Numbered from the stretch's first letter, positions 17,587 through 25,755 are shown. The stretch is DNA of 64,000 bases from PGZG01 sp046292765 (GCA_046292765.1 JBKBQA010000006.1:62001-126000); one strand, 5' to 3'. Notes: a model not told the origin generated them from the letters alone. A program made the numbers and translations.

Positions 17587-18492
17587 ATGGATGATAATGC
17601 CCGCGCCGGAGTGGTTGGTGCTCGCTCGGATGAGCTTGCGGATCTGCGCAGGGTAATAGATGGGATACAGGGTTTGGCTGAATTGATTGGGACGGCTGCA
17701 CAGGTTGTTCTGGTTATCGATGCAAACGTCGTTATCCGTGACTTAATCTGGATGGCGTCTAGAAGAAAATGCCCTGATTCGGTGCCAGGTCTGTTGGAGG
17801 CTTCAGTTGCGGGCTCTCTTGTTGCATGCGTACCTCCTTATGCTCTTTACGAAATCAATGATCGCATCCCATTTGTCGCCAAGAAAAGGGGAATTGATGA
17901 GGGCGAGCTACATAAGGTTTGGGAGGAATACCGGCCAGCCTTGACGATCAAACAGCCTGACGCTGAGCGTGTGGCTAAGTATAGGCAGGGGCGTGACCCC
18001 AAGGATGCTGACTATCTGGCTCTTGCGGAGACTATCTCGGCAAACGGAATTCTTAGCCGCGATAAGGATATCGCTGCAATGGGCGGGTCTGTTGTTTCCA
18101 TGGAGGTCGTGGGGCTTCTGCGGGATTATTCTCGTGCTGCTGCGGTTGAGTTCACTATCAAAATTAACGGTTGCTTTACGTTGATTGTTGGTGCGGCGAT
18201 AGTGAGGGCTGCTTTTGAATTGCTAAGTGGGGCAGTGGGAAAGATGCGAAATCTTCCTGGTTGGATTAAAGGCGTGCTGCTGTGTTTGTCGTTCATTATT
18301 CTGGCGAACGAAAAGAACCGTAAAAGGCTGGGTGAGGTAGCTAATGCCATCAGGAGTTCTCTGGAGGAATTCGCGCCCAAGGCCATGGAGTTGGCAATGG
18401 CCTTGAACTCAGAGCATGATATTAGCAAGAGCAAGGCGCAGGAATGCTTGGATAAAGTGCTTGCTATGATTGAATTATCTGATGCGGATTAG
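17587..18492 (+). CDS. PIN-domain nuclease with C-terminal membrane segments
   Basis: 301 aa from ATG 17587; two earlier ATGs at 17580 and 17583 meet a stop at once. Residues 40-165 carry a complete PIN active site: D45 (VIDANVVIRD), E89 (YEINDRI), D140/D142 (PKDADYLAL) and D159/D161 (SRDKD). Two hydrophobic stretches follow (about 191-209 and 229-241), so the C-terminal half may sit in or on the membrane, with a helical tail to 301. PIN proteins are metal-dependent RNases. The 31-bp gap to the STAND gene suggests one operon and a shared defence role, either as second effector or accessory. No VapB-type antitoxin gene is adjacent. Confidence 0.75.
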   Translation: MDDNARAGVVGARSDELADLRRVIDGIQGLAELIGTAAQVVLVIDANVVIRDLIWMASRRKCPDSVPGLLEASVAGSLVACVPPYALYEINDRIPFVAKKRGIDEGELHKVWEEYRPALTIKQPDAERVAKYRQGRDPKDADYLALAETISANGILSRDKDIAAMGGSVVSMEVVGLLRDYSRAAAVEFTIKINGCFTLIVGAAIVRAAFELLSGAVGKMRNLPGWIKGVLLCLSFIILANEKNRKRLGEVANAIRSSLEEFAPKAMELAMALNSEHDISKSKAQECLDKVLAMIELSDAD

Positions 18493-18726
18493 GGGTTATA
18501 AAGAACGGATTCTGGCTCTTAATGATCTGAGCTAAGGATAAAGAAGAAGGCAGGCGTTTCTCGAGTCTTCAGGAGACTAGAATAGATCCTGTCTCGGTGC
18601 CAGCTTGCTTGTCAATAAGCGGCGCGGTCAAGCTGAAACACTCTTGCGTATTGTGTATACATGGGTTGGTGCAGGGTGGCGCCATTACTAATGTTTGTAT
18701 GAAATCCAAGTCCCTTCTGGGCGGCA

Positions 18727-20502
18727 TTACAAGTCTCTTCTTGTGTAAGGAACCTGGCCCGCGGTCAATACGGCAACGCAACGATCAGCGTAGGCGGCTG
18801 GTACTGCAAGTGCGCCCAGATTTTTAGCGCGCGTGATGCCAACGTAGAGCACGCGCTTGGCTTCAGCGTCGGTGCCCGCCTCCCACGACTCGAACAGAGC
18901 TGTACATCGGTTTTCAGGAGCGCGATTGGGTGGGATCACGACACACACTGCACCGTGCTCGCGACCTTTCGCCTCGTGAATCGTGGCACATGCAAGGCCA
19001 AGATCGATCGGCATTTGAAGGTGGTTTGACCATTGCGTATTGGGTGGGGGTGGAAAGAAGTTGCGTGCAGTCACACGGGCTGGTAGCGGCAGACCCAGTC
19101 GTTCAGTCTCCGCATGCACACACGCTATCCAAGCAAGCCGATCAGCATCGGTATTCCCGCACTCTCTGGGAAGGCTCATGAAGAAACTTAGTGCCAGTCT
19201 CCGGTGTGCTCGACGATCAATGCCAAGGCGTTCAGTGGCTCTAAATAGATGCTCGTCTGGTTGGCGTACTCTCATGAGATCCAGTAGCATAGTCTCAACT
19301 ACTTGTAGCACGGTCTCTCTTGACCGCGCCGTCGCGGCAGGGGACCAGAACTCCGATACTTTCTGAGCCAGCGACTCGATTCGTGAGCTTCCGTTCGAAT
19401 CATTTGAGGACGCGCCTGCAGCTCGCTTCGCAACCTTGCCTGAATGCGCCAGGATAATCGCGTCCGTCGAATCCAATCCAAGCTCAATAACCCGATCAAG
19501 AAAAGCGTGACCGATCGCTTCTGTTGGGCCTCGGCCATCGTATGTCAGAAGAAGAACTGGGTGTCCAACGTTCGCCGTTTCACCGACAGACTGATCTGCA
19601 TGGCCAGTATTTCTAAGTGTCGCGGCTAACCGGCAGATCGCTGGGCTACTGCGGAAATTTCCCGTTAACCCTCGGTGCGATTCAACAGGGTAAGTCTCCT
19701 TAAATTCTTGAATTCCTGCAGGATCACCGTTACGAAATTCGTAGATCGCCTGGTTGGGGTCGCACACGAAGGTGATATGCAGCCCGTGGTCCCTGAGCCA
19801 AGACAGGATTCTAAGATCGAGCGGGTTGCAATCTTGACCTTCGTCCACAATAACTTCGTGGAAGCGTGCCGCTAGTGAGCGACCGAGTGCCCCGCCATTC
19901 ACTGGATCAAGAATCAACCCCAGCATTTGAACGCGGGCATCGCCGGCACTCATATAGCCTGCCTGTAACAAGCCACGTCTCCGGTGCGCAGCTGCCTGCT
20001 GATATCGGGCCTGATTCTGACGTACATGATTCTTCAATCCAGAATGTCCGATCCTCTCTGGGTCAATGATATTGGTTTCTGGATCGAACAGATCAAGGCT
20101 CACCGGATCTCCTCGGAAGGCGAATTGCCCAGACAGCCGGATTCCTATACCAAGAGTGTCCCAGCTATCGAGAATGATTGGTTGCAGCGGGCTTGTCGTC
20201 GCGCAGCTTGGTAGTGCTACGAACTGTCTGACGAAAGCATCAATAGTCCCCATGAAACTAGGATGCTTCAATAGCGAGTCGAGTCCTGCGGATTGGCAGC
20301 GTTCGCGAAACTCATCGACAGCAGTATTTGTGAACGAGAGTACTGCTACGCCTCGGCGTGGTGGCAGCCTAGCGGCGATCCTGGCTAGGCGAGCAATGAT
20401 CGTGCGGGTCTTTCCTGCTCCGGGGCAAGCATGAACGAAAGCGCCGCCAGTGTGTGCGGCGAATGCCTCCTGCTCTGTCGTTAGACCGTGAATTCCGGTC
20501 AT
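18727..20502 (-). CDS. gajB: Gabija protein GajB: UvrD/Rep-like helicase
   Basis: 591 aa. Superfamily-1A helicase motifs are in order: Q-motif (LTTEQEAFA), Walker A ACPGAGKT (25-32), VLSFTNTA (Ia), VIVDEGQD (II), FVCDPNQAIYEFR (III), ATIHEAKGREH (V) and LYVGITRAK (VI). It overlaps the end of gajA by 4 nt (ATGA-type, 20499-20502). In Gabija, GajB couples to GajA and senses or acts on DNA ends during phage infection. It is longer than the roughly 500-aa prototype from Bacillus, consistent with diversity in the family. Confidence 0.88.
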   Translation of the reverse strand: MTGIHGLTTEQEAFAAHTGGAFVHACPGAGKTRTIIARLARIAARLPPRRGVAVLSFTNTAVDEFRERCQSAGLDSLLKHPSFMGTIDAFVRQFVALPSCATTSPLQPIILDSWDTLGIGIRLSGQFAFRGDPVSLDLFDPETNIIDPERIGHSGLKNHVRQNQARYQQAAAHRRRGLLQAGYMSAGDARVQMLGLILDPVNGGALGRSLAARFHEVIVDEGQDCNPLDLRILSWLRDHGLHITFVCDPNQAIYEFRNGDPAGIQEFKETYPVESHRGLTGNFRSSPAICRLAATLRNTGHADQSVGETANVGHPVLLLTYDGRGPTEAIGHAFLDRVIELGLDSTDAIILAHSGKVAKRAAGASSNDSNGSSRIESLAQKVSEFWSPAATARSRETVLQVVETMLLDLMRVRQPDEHLFRATERLGIDRRAHRRLALSFFMSLPRECGNTDADRLAWIACVHAETERLGLPLPARVTARNFFPPPPNTQWSNHLQMPIDLGLACATIHEAKGREHGAVCVVIPPNRAPENRCTALFESWEAGTDAEAKRVLYVGITRAKNLGALAVPAAYADRCVAVLTAGQVPYTRRDL

Positions 20503-22250
20503 GCTTGCGAGGCACCACGAATTGCATCGGCGAGATAGCGCGGCACGATAAATGGTTCGCCCGCTGCAATACGTGAAGCCATGGCTTGGGCCAAGTCACC
20601 TTTGCGGGTTTTCTTTGTTGCCAGCAGCTTAAGAAATGCATCAGGGCGGTCTTGCGCTGGGACTCCTTCGATTTGACGCTCCCAGTCGCGACGTGAGTTG
20701 CGATGCAGGCGAAGAAACGTGCCCTTGAGGAAGGCTTCATTTCCAGCATTGAAAATTTCGTGCTCTAAAGTATGCCGATTTACTAGCACGGTCAGCGCCT
20801 GCTGTGCACCATGTGTGGCAGCGAGGTTCTCCAGGTCAACCTTTCTATTTCCTAGGACTGTAGGGTCTGCATCGGTAATTACAATCAGCTTGTCCGCGAT
20901 GCGAGCATCGCCATGTGGACGTAGCAGGACCTCTACGTAGGGGCGGAAGTCGACACCTTCGATTGGCACAATGACTGCTCCCTTGAACCGGAGCCATGCA
21001 TCGCCATCACCGCCAAGAACAAGCTTCTGCGCCAACACGGGTAACAGCAGTGCCTCCGCAATCCCTTCCACCAGGATGGCGCGATTGCCGAATAGTAGCG
21101 CGGAGCGCGTCACGTCCAGATAGCGACTAATCTTATCCAGTGTCTTTTGTTTGAGTCCGATTTCGGCAATGGGAACGCAGACCGATTCTGAGGTCACCTC
21201 CCCATTCGCATCGCGACGACGCGAACGCATGACCACAAGGTGTATCGGGGAGACCCATGCCGTCAGGTTCGGCGAATGGGTCGTTACGACGATCTGGATG
21301 CGGCCTTCCGGCGTGCCAGGCTCAACAACGCGAGCATTCGATAGACGCGCTTGGTCTAGCAAGAATTCGAGCACAAGCACTTGCAACTGCGGGTGGAGAT
21401 GTGCCTCAGGTTCTTCGACGAGGAAAATCGTAAGGTCGGCTTCCTTCGCCTTTGCCAGCTCGACGACCACGGTAGCCATATAGAGTAGATTGGAGTAGCC
21501 CAGACCAGATGCCCGGATGTCTTCGGGTACTAGACCAGAATCTGCCAAACGAAATCTCAAGTCGCGGGCAACATCAAGTAGAGTTTCCGCGCCGAAGTCC
21601 AGCGCTGCAGTTTGCGGGCGGACCCCATTGGTCAGCAAACCGAGCGCGGTGCCTATCTCCGTGTTCATCGTGGCCAGGATGTTGGGCCGATTGTCTGCGC
21701 GCCTGACACCAGCGAGGAAATTTTGTTCTTGGTCTTTTGGTAGGAAGTTCCGCAGCAGTGCCATGACTCGCGCGCTGCTGCTCGTGCCAAGCTCTCGATG
21801 CGCATCGCGTAAAGGGGGCAGGTAAACATGTCGGATCAGGTCAGAGGAGCCTGCCTCTGGCTGGTTGGTGTCGAATCGTCCGGCCCAAACAGTGGTCTTC
21901 CCACGTGGTGACCGCTCGGAACGAGATTCATACCGATAGCCGAAAGTAGCTTCGTTCTTGGAGGGATCAGGGACTGCCGATATCAGTAGCCCTTTGAGTG
22001 TGTCGCTGAGTTCTTTAAAAATACCCTCGATCTGGAAGTTCGGAATGGTTGCGTTACGTCGTACATCGTCATCCTCCGGGTAGCGCTCCCGGCGTCCGCT
22101 CAAGGGCAGGGTAAGCAACCGGATAGCGTCTACAATGTTGGATTTGCCGCCATTGTTTTCACCGACTAAGACCGTCAGATCGGGACGAAGGCTGACAGTC
22201 ACATTTTCGCAAGACCGAAACCGTGAGATCATTAAACTGCTCAAATACAC
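20499..22250 (-). CDS. gajA: Gabija protein GajA: OLD-family ATPase/Toprim nuclease
   Basis: 583 aa from a GTG at 22250, chosen because AAAGGGGG lies about 6 nt upstream and the product then begins MYLSSLMISRFRSCEN, the usual OLD N-terminus; an ATG at 22289 adds 13 residues. Motifs: Walker A GENNGGKSN (30-38), Walker B FLVEEPEAHLHP, His-switch VTTHSPNL, then a Toprim domain with LVEGIAEALLLP (catalytic Glu) and ITDADPT (DxD). OLD nuclease directly coupled to a UvrD-like helicase defines Gabija, an antiphage system where nucleotide depletion unleashes DNA cutting by GajA. Confidence 0.88.
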   Translation of the reverse strand: MYLSSLMISRFRSCENVTVSLRPDLTVLVGENNGGKSNIVDAIRLLTLPLSGRRERYPEDDDVRRNATIPNFQIEGIFKELSDTLKGLLISAVPDPSKNEATFGYRYESRSERSPRGKTTVWAGRFDTNQPEAGSSDLIRHVYLPPLRDAHRELGTSSSARVMALLRNFLPKDQEQNFLAGVRRADNRPNILATMNTEIGTALGLLTNGVRPQTAALDFGAETLLDVARDLRFRLADSGLVPEDIRASGLGYSNLLYMATVVVELAKAKEADLTIFLVEEPEAHLHPQLQVLVLEFLLDQARLSNARVVEPGTPEGRIQIVVTTHSPNLTAWVSPIHLVVMRSRRRDANGEVTSESVCVPIAEIGLKQKTLDKISRYLDVTRSALLFGNRAILVEGIAEALLLPVLAQKLVLGGDGDAWLRFKGAVIVPIEGVDFRPYVEVLLRPHGDARIADKLIVITDADPTVLGNRKVDLENLAATHGAQQALTVLVNRHTLEHEIFNAGNEAFLKGTFLRLHRNSRRDWERQIEGVPAQDRPDAFLKLLATKKTRKGDLAQAMASRIAAGEPFIVPRYLADAIRGASQA

Positions 22251-22800
22251 GTTGTCCCCCTTTATCCTCTTAACCTCCCCCGTACGCATAGGGGCTACGA
22301 CTGCGAATTTTTATTGGCGCCTAGCCCTTCTTAACCTGGTGGCGAGCAATCCAGTTAATGCCACAGTAGTTGAGCAAGCTAAAAAGCGTGCTGTGTGAAT
22401 CATACTAGGCCTCGTGCGAGGCAGATTCCCGTGCCTTAACATTCTTGTGGATCTTCGAGGAAGACCCGTGGCTTCTTGCTGCTCAATATGGTGAAGAGAG
22501 AGCCAAACTCATCTCAGCGAATAGGTTTGTAGCCTCTTTCTTATATGCCCGTCAATTCAGGATCGAACGTCATCACGGTTGCTTGCCGTTAGATGCTTCG
22601 AGTGTCTTCTAATCTCGTTGTGATCCATTTTCCTGCCTGGCAGGCTACGGCTTGTTGTAACCGATTGATCCTCTGTGTCCCGCCGTCGAGATGGAGGAAT
22701 ACGGCCCACTCCTTCGAGTATCGTTTGGCGTTATCAGGTCAATCTAGCTAGGTAGCGTTGACTCAGTAGGTTTCGGCAAGGGTAGTGCTAGGTGCGGGGC
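22251..22800. other. 550-bp spacer upstream of gajA; no gene seen
   Basis: No open frame with a ribosome-binding site is evident. It should contain the gajA promoter (minus strand) but no clear -10/-35 was recognised. A small GCCTC/GAGGC hairpin occurs near 22411. Otherwise nothing notable. Confidence 0.4.
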
Positions 22801-23013
22801 TCATCCCAAGACCAAGCTAACCCACCCATGCCATGGTAGTGAGACTCCCGTAACCGCGAGCACGATCGTGATAAGCACCTTGCGTAAATCGCGTGATATC
22901 AGTGCGTGCAGTCGAGCACGGTCATCCTTGAACTCGCAGTAAGGGGCGGCTGTCCATCGTGCCCAGCGACCGAGCCAGCTTCTTTCTTCGGGAAGGTCTT
23001 TGATGCTGGCCAT
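22801..23013 (-). CDS. Small membrane protein, unknown
   Basis: 70 aa from ATG 23013, with AAGGAGGA ideally placed in the end of the upstream gene. A GTG at 23019 is the alternative. A charged and Trp-rich N-terminal half (RSWLGRWARW) is followed by a C-terminal hydrophobic helix (about residues 45-68, VLITIVLAVTGVSLPWHGWV), so one membrane pass is likely. The start is 2 nt after the stop of the winged-helix-like gene, hence translationally coupled. Function unknown. Confidence 0.6.
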   Translation of the reverse strand: MASIKDLPEERSWLGRWARWTAAPYCEFKDDRARLHALISRDLRKVLITIVLAVTGVSLPWHGWVSLVLG

Positions 23014-23015
23014 TG

Positions 23016-23684
23016 TCACTCCTCCTTGCGCCCCAAGCGGGATCTTCGTTTGGGATTTGCGGAGATGCCGGCAGCCTTGGATGATGTTTTAGGAGAGGCG
23101 GTAGAGCTCTTTGCAGTCTTCGCTTTGACGCTCTCCGCTTTCTTGGGGTGGTCGTCATAGATTGTGATATCGATGTCACTCTGTGCACCAATGTCGATTA
23201 GGCGATCCCGGAAGCGTCCGTAGAGAACATCCCTTACTTTGTTCGCTCGTCTTAATTTTTCGATGCACACGTTCGGGTTAAGCAGCAATACGTAGTGGAA
23301 GTCGCCGGAAGGTCCCTTTTTCGCTTCAATGAATCCGAGATCGCGAAGGGTGCGCATACGGCGTCGCCAGGTGTCGACCGCACGTTCACCATCGAAGCCA
23401 GTTTCAGCTGCGAAAGTAGCTGGTGCTTCAATCGTGAGGAATGGGTAATCAGGGGCTCGAATCCATAAGCATAGAAGAGTATGTCCCGCAGGTTGCCCCT
23501 TGGATTGAGAGTCGATGACCTGCATCGCCAGCGGCAAGGTGCGGGGGACCGTCGAGTAGCCATCATTCAGCGTGCGGAGCCAGAGCAGTTCATCCGGGTA
23601 GTCGGGGAACTGGATTTCCATCTGCTGCTTGGCTCGCTCGGCCATGTTGAGCCGTCTTTTACGCGATTGCTTCTTGGTTGCCAT
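23016..23684 (-). CDS. Island protein with predicted winged-helix segment, unknown
   Basis: 222 aa from ATG 23684. It is very basic at both ends (ATKKQSRKRRL start; Lys/Ser/Ala-rich tail from about 180). The middle (TWRRRMRTLRDLGFIEAKKG, then HYVLLLNP) has the helix-wing pattern of winged-helix DNA-binding proteins. Such proteins on plasmids and ICEs often act in replication or maintenance, but no family is recognised with certainty. It is upstream of a coupled small membrane protein gene. An AT-rich segment and a set of 9/18-bp repeats lie about 220-280 bp upstream of its start. Confidence 0.6.
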   Translation of the reverse strand: MATKKQSRKRRLNMAERAKQQMEIQFPDYPDELLWLRTLNDGYSTVPRTLPLAMQVIDSQSKGQPAGHTLLCLWIRAPDYPFLTIEAPATFAAETGFDGERAVDTWRRRMRTLRDLGFIEAKKGPSGDFHYVLLLNPNVCIEKLRRANKVRDVLYGRFRDRLIDIGAQSDIDITIYDDHPKKAESVKAKTAKSSTASPKTSSKAAGISANPKRRSRLGRKEE

Positions 23685-23906
23685 GTCCGTGTCCTGTGAG
23701 TAACTGGATAGCCATATTTGGCCCTCATATCCGCGCTACTTCAATGATTCAATACTCTGAATATCACGCATCTTAGCGTATGCCTATCGATTACTAACAT
23801 TATTAAAAAGTGCCATATAACGCAATTAAAATATCTAAGCTTGCATGATTACGCAGATAAAAAATTATAAATGTCTTTTAAATCAGTTTATTATAATGAC
23901 TTTGTG

Positions 23907-23960
23907 GTGCTCAATGTCCTCCCTGTGCTCCGCGTCCTCACTGTGCTCGATGTGCTCCCG
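23907..23960 (+). repeat. Six degenerate 9-bp repeats (three 18-bp units), iteron-like
   Basis: Units run GTGCTCAAT, GTCCTCCCT, GTGCTCCGC, GTCCTCACT, GTGCTCGAT, GTGCTCCCG. Pairs form three 18-bp units of GTGCTC-N3-GT(C/G)CTC-N3. They adjoin an AT-rich stretch and lie upstream of the winged-helix-like gene, the layout of an iteron origin or operator. In one frame they read VLxVLx, so a coding explanation is possible but unsupported by a ribosome-binding site. Confidence 0.55.
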
Positions 23961-24477
23961 GGTAATGGTGTAGGAAAAGGGGAGTGTTGGGCTGGCCCGG
24001 CTGGGTGGATCGGCGCTCGGGAGTCACGCTATGCACCCTCGGTGTTGAGATCCCAGTCGTATCTGAAGAGCGTTTAGTGCGAGTGCCTCATGTGGGCCGA
24101 AGCTTAGATACGCGCGAGCGGCCCCGGCTGGCGCATCGGCCTGTATTGGACTTCCGCTTGGCCATGACACCGCAGTATGACTACCTGCCGGGCGTGGAGC
24201 TGAAGCTGGTTACCAGGTGCCCCGGCGGCTATTCACCGGCATTCTAGGGCGAAAGCTCAAGTGCCGCTTTGAATAGGGCCTTGGTGAGATTTTGAGGGGA
24301 CGGGGGCCGTCGGCGGTTCACGCAAGGGTGAGAAGCTACGCCGAACGATGGTGTGGGAGACTGCCGCGATGGGGGGGGCAGTGAGCATCAGGAGCGCCTT
24401 GATTGGGAGAAAACGCGCTTTTGGTTGCTCTAATCAGATGCGCTGCAGTATGAGAAAGCGGTGCGCATCACGCTAAG

Positions 24478-24494
24478 TCATTGAAAATCAATGA
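24478..24494. repeat. Short palindrome TCATTGA-AAA-TCAATGA
   Basis: Perfect 7-bp arms around AAA in the spacer upstream of the Fic operon. It could be a protein-binding site. No other copy was noticed. Confidence 0.4.
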
Positions 24495-24619
24495 GCACGC
24501 ACTGCTGAATCAAGAGAGAGGGTAAGCCCCCTCCATCAGGTGGATCATGGCATGGTTTCGTGCCTGATAATTTCCAATGTATTGATTATTAAGAAAAAAC
24601 AATCTTCCGGTAGACTGGT

Positions 24620-24643
24620 CTATAGTGCTGATGGTGCTATAAT
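24620..24643 (+). promoter_or_regulatory. Candidate promoter and operator of the yhfG-fic operon
   Basis: A consensus -10 box TATAAT occupies 24638-24643, 26 nt before the antitoxin start. TATAG (24621-24625) and CTATA (24637-24641) form an inverted repeat overlapping it, a plausible autoregulatory operator. The -35 region is poor, which would suit an activated or repressed promoter. Confidence 0.5.
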
Positions 24644-24669
24644 TGGTCGCATTCTCGCGAGGCATGGTC

Positions 24670-24849
24670 ATGACAACAAAAGTAGCCACCTTGGAAATGA
24701 AAAGGGCGTACGTTGACAGAGTACGTCGGGCGAACTACGAGGCTAGCCTCCGCCTTGAGGGGTTTCCGGCTGACCTGTCTGCTGTTACCAGGCCCGTGCC
24801 GTCTCGTGCTGCCGTGATTCAGGCTTACCGTAAGCAGGTGAAATCCTGA
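24670..24849 (+). CDS. YhfG/VbhA-type antitoxin of Fic toxin
   Basis: 59 aa from ATG 24670 (GCGAGG about 8 nt upstream; ATG 24664 would add two residues). It contains SLRLEG at residues 26-31, fitting the inhibitory (S/T)xxxE(G/N) motif by which class I Fic antitoxins place a Glu into the ATP pocket of Fic, and the ANYEASLRLEGF context matches E. coli YhfG. Its stop overlaps the start of the fic gene, so the two are co-translated. It keeps the toxin AMP-transferase inactive until lost or degraded. Confidence 0.8.
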   Translation: MTTKVATLEMKRAYVDRVRRANYEASLRLEGFPADLSAVTRPVPSRAAVIQAYRKQVKS

Positions 24850-25448
24850 GTGTCGACAAATACGGTACCGGACAAGACCCCTACTGCTATCAGGGGTCTA
24901 CCGTACTGAGAAACCTTTTGAATATTGAGGACGACCAGGAGCTGGCGGAGGCAGAGCAAAAGCTGACAAGCATAGCTGTAAGTGAAATCGGATTTTCTCC
25001 TCCCCCCTATGATTTGCCCTACTTGCAAAGTCTGCATCGCCATCTTTTCAACGAAGTCTTTTCCTGGGCAGGCGAGATTCGCACCATTGATATCTCCAAG
25101 GGTGCAACACGTTTTTGCCGGACAGATCGAATCGTTCCTGAGGCTACGAAGATATTTGAATCTATGGCTCAGGCCGGATGGTTCGAGGGTATGATCAGGT
25201 CGGATCTGATAAGGGCTATTGCGGAGTATTACGGCGATTTGAACATGGTCCATCCATTCCGTGAGGGGAATGGAAGGGCTCAACGACTCCTGTTTGAGCA
25301 TTTGGTCGTCAACGCGGGGTATCAGATTGGCTGGGCACCAATAACGGAAGAGGAATGGCTGCAGGCAAATATAGATGCAGTAGACTGCAATTATGCAGGC
25401 TTGATCCAAGCTTTTGAGAAGTGCATTGGTGAACCAATTTCTGAGTGA
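24846..25448 (+). CDS. fic: Fic-domain AMPylating toxin, apparent CTG start
   Basis: 200 aa, the same length as E. coli Fic. Sequence homologous to the conserved N-terminus (VDKYGTGQDPYCYQGSTVLR) lies upstream of any ATG or GTG in frame; the frame is bounded by TAA at 24831. The only plausible initiator covering it is CTG 24846 (CTGA overlap with the antitoxin TGA, AGGTG 6-7 nt upstream). TTG 24918 would delete this conserved region. The catalytic motif HPFREGNGRAQR is intact with His136. Fic toxins transfer AMP to target proteins (for example gyrase/topoisomerase IV in FicT). Rare initiation may keep toxin low relative to antitoxin. Confidence 0.82.
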   Translation: MSVDKYGTGQDPYCYQGSTVLRNLLNIEDDQELAEAEQKLTSIAVSEIGFSPPPYDLPYLQSLHRHLFNEVFSWAGEIRTIDISKGATRFCRTDRIVPEATKIFESMAQAGWFEGMIRSDLIRAIAEYYGDLNMVHPFREGNGRAQRLLFEHLVVNAGYQIGWAPITEEEWLQANIDAVDCNYAGLIQAFEKCIGEPISE

Positions 25449-25539
25449 AAAAACTGCGCCCTGAGTGCTGGCTTTTTTCCTCAGTGGAGGCAAGGTTTGC
25501 GCGCGATCCGGGACTTGAACCCGTAAAACGGATTTGAGA

Positions 25540-25571
25540 GCGGGGGTAACTTCAGGGGTAACTTTTTTGCT
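25540..25571. repeat. Tandem GGGGTAACTT repeats near attR
   Basis: GGGGGTAACTTC and AGGGGTAACTTT follow each other about 45 bp before the tRNA fragment. Tandem short repeats close to an att core are typical arm-type integrase binding sites; that role is inferred. Confidence 0.45.
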
Positions 25572-25612
25572 TTATTTGAAATTTCCTTAATAATCATAAT
25601 GCTTTATCTTTC

Positions 25613-25636
25613 GTTCAAGTCCCTCCTGGCGCACCA
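25613..25636 (+). other. tRNA 3'-end fragment: probable attR of the island
   Basis: The 24 bp run from the T-loop (GTTCAAGTCCC) through the acceptor strand (TCCTGGCGC) to discriminator and encoded CCA. The T-stem 5' arm (expected GAGGG) and everything upstream are absent, so this is not a tRNA gene. Such a 3'-end copy marks the distal end of an element integrated into a tRNA gene. The isotype cannot be read. The intact tRNA should lie at the other end but is not in the window. Confidence 0.65.
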
Positions 25637-25755
25637 ATCACACATCCGGTTGCTCTTTCGCAAACCAGACTGCGATTGCCTTGGTCATTCTCATTCGCAG
25701 CAACTTTCTGCATCATGTCGCCGCAAAGCCTTTCCCGCGACACAGGATGCTCTTT

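Larger units (their letters stand above)
23685..24669. other. 985-bp non-coding spacer with AT-rich part, short repeats and palindrome
   Basis: 23700-23905 is strikingly AT-rich for this window. 23907-23960 holds six degenerate 9-bp repeats. 23990-24250 is GC-rich with short open frames but no ribosome-binding sites or recognisable product. 24478-24494 is a TCATTGA-AAA-TCAATGA palindrome. 24620-24643 holds a candidate promoter/operator for the Fic operon. Probably decayed or regulatory island DNA. Confidence 0.5.

Noticed and set aside
23984..24247. Plus-strand 87-codon frame in the spacer
   Set aside because: No ribosome-binding site, composition unlike neighbouring genes and no recognisable product.
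25508..25545. Minus-strand tRNA-like T-arm (GGGTTCAAGTCCCGG) near the island end
   Set aside because: Only the T-arm pattern is present; acceptor strand and CCA do not follow and no cloverleaf can be drawn, so it is not called a tRNA.
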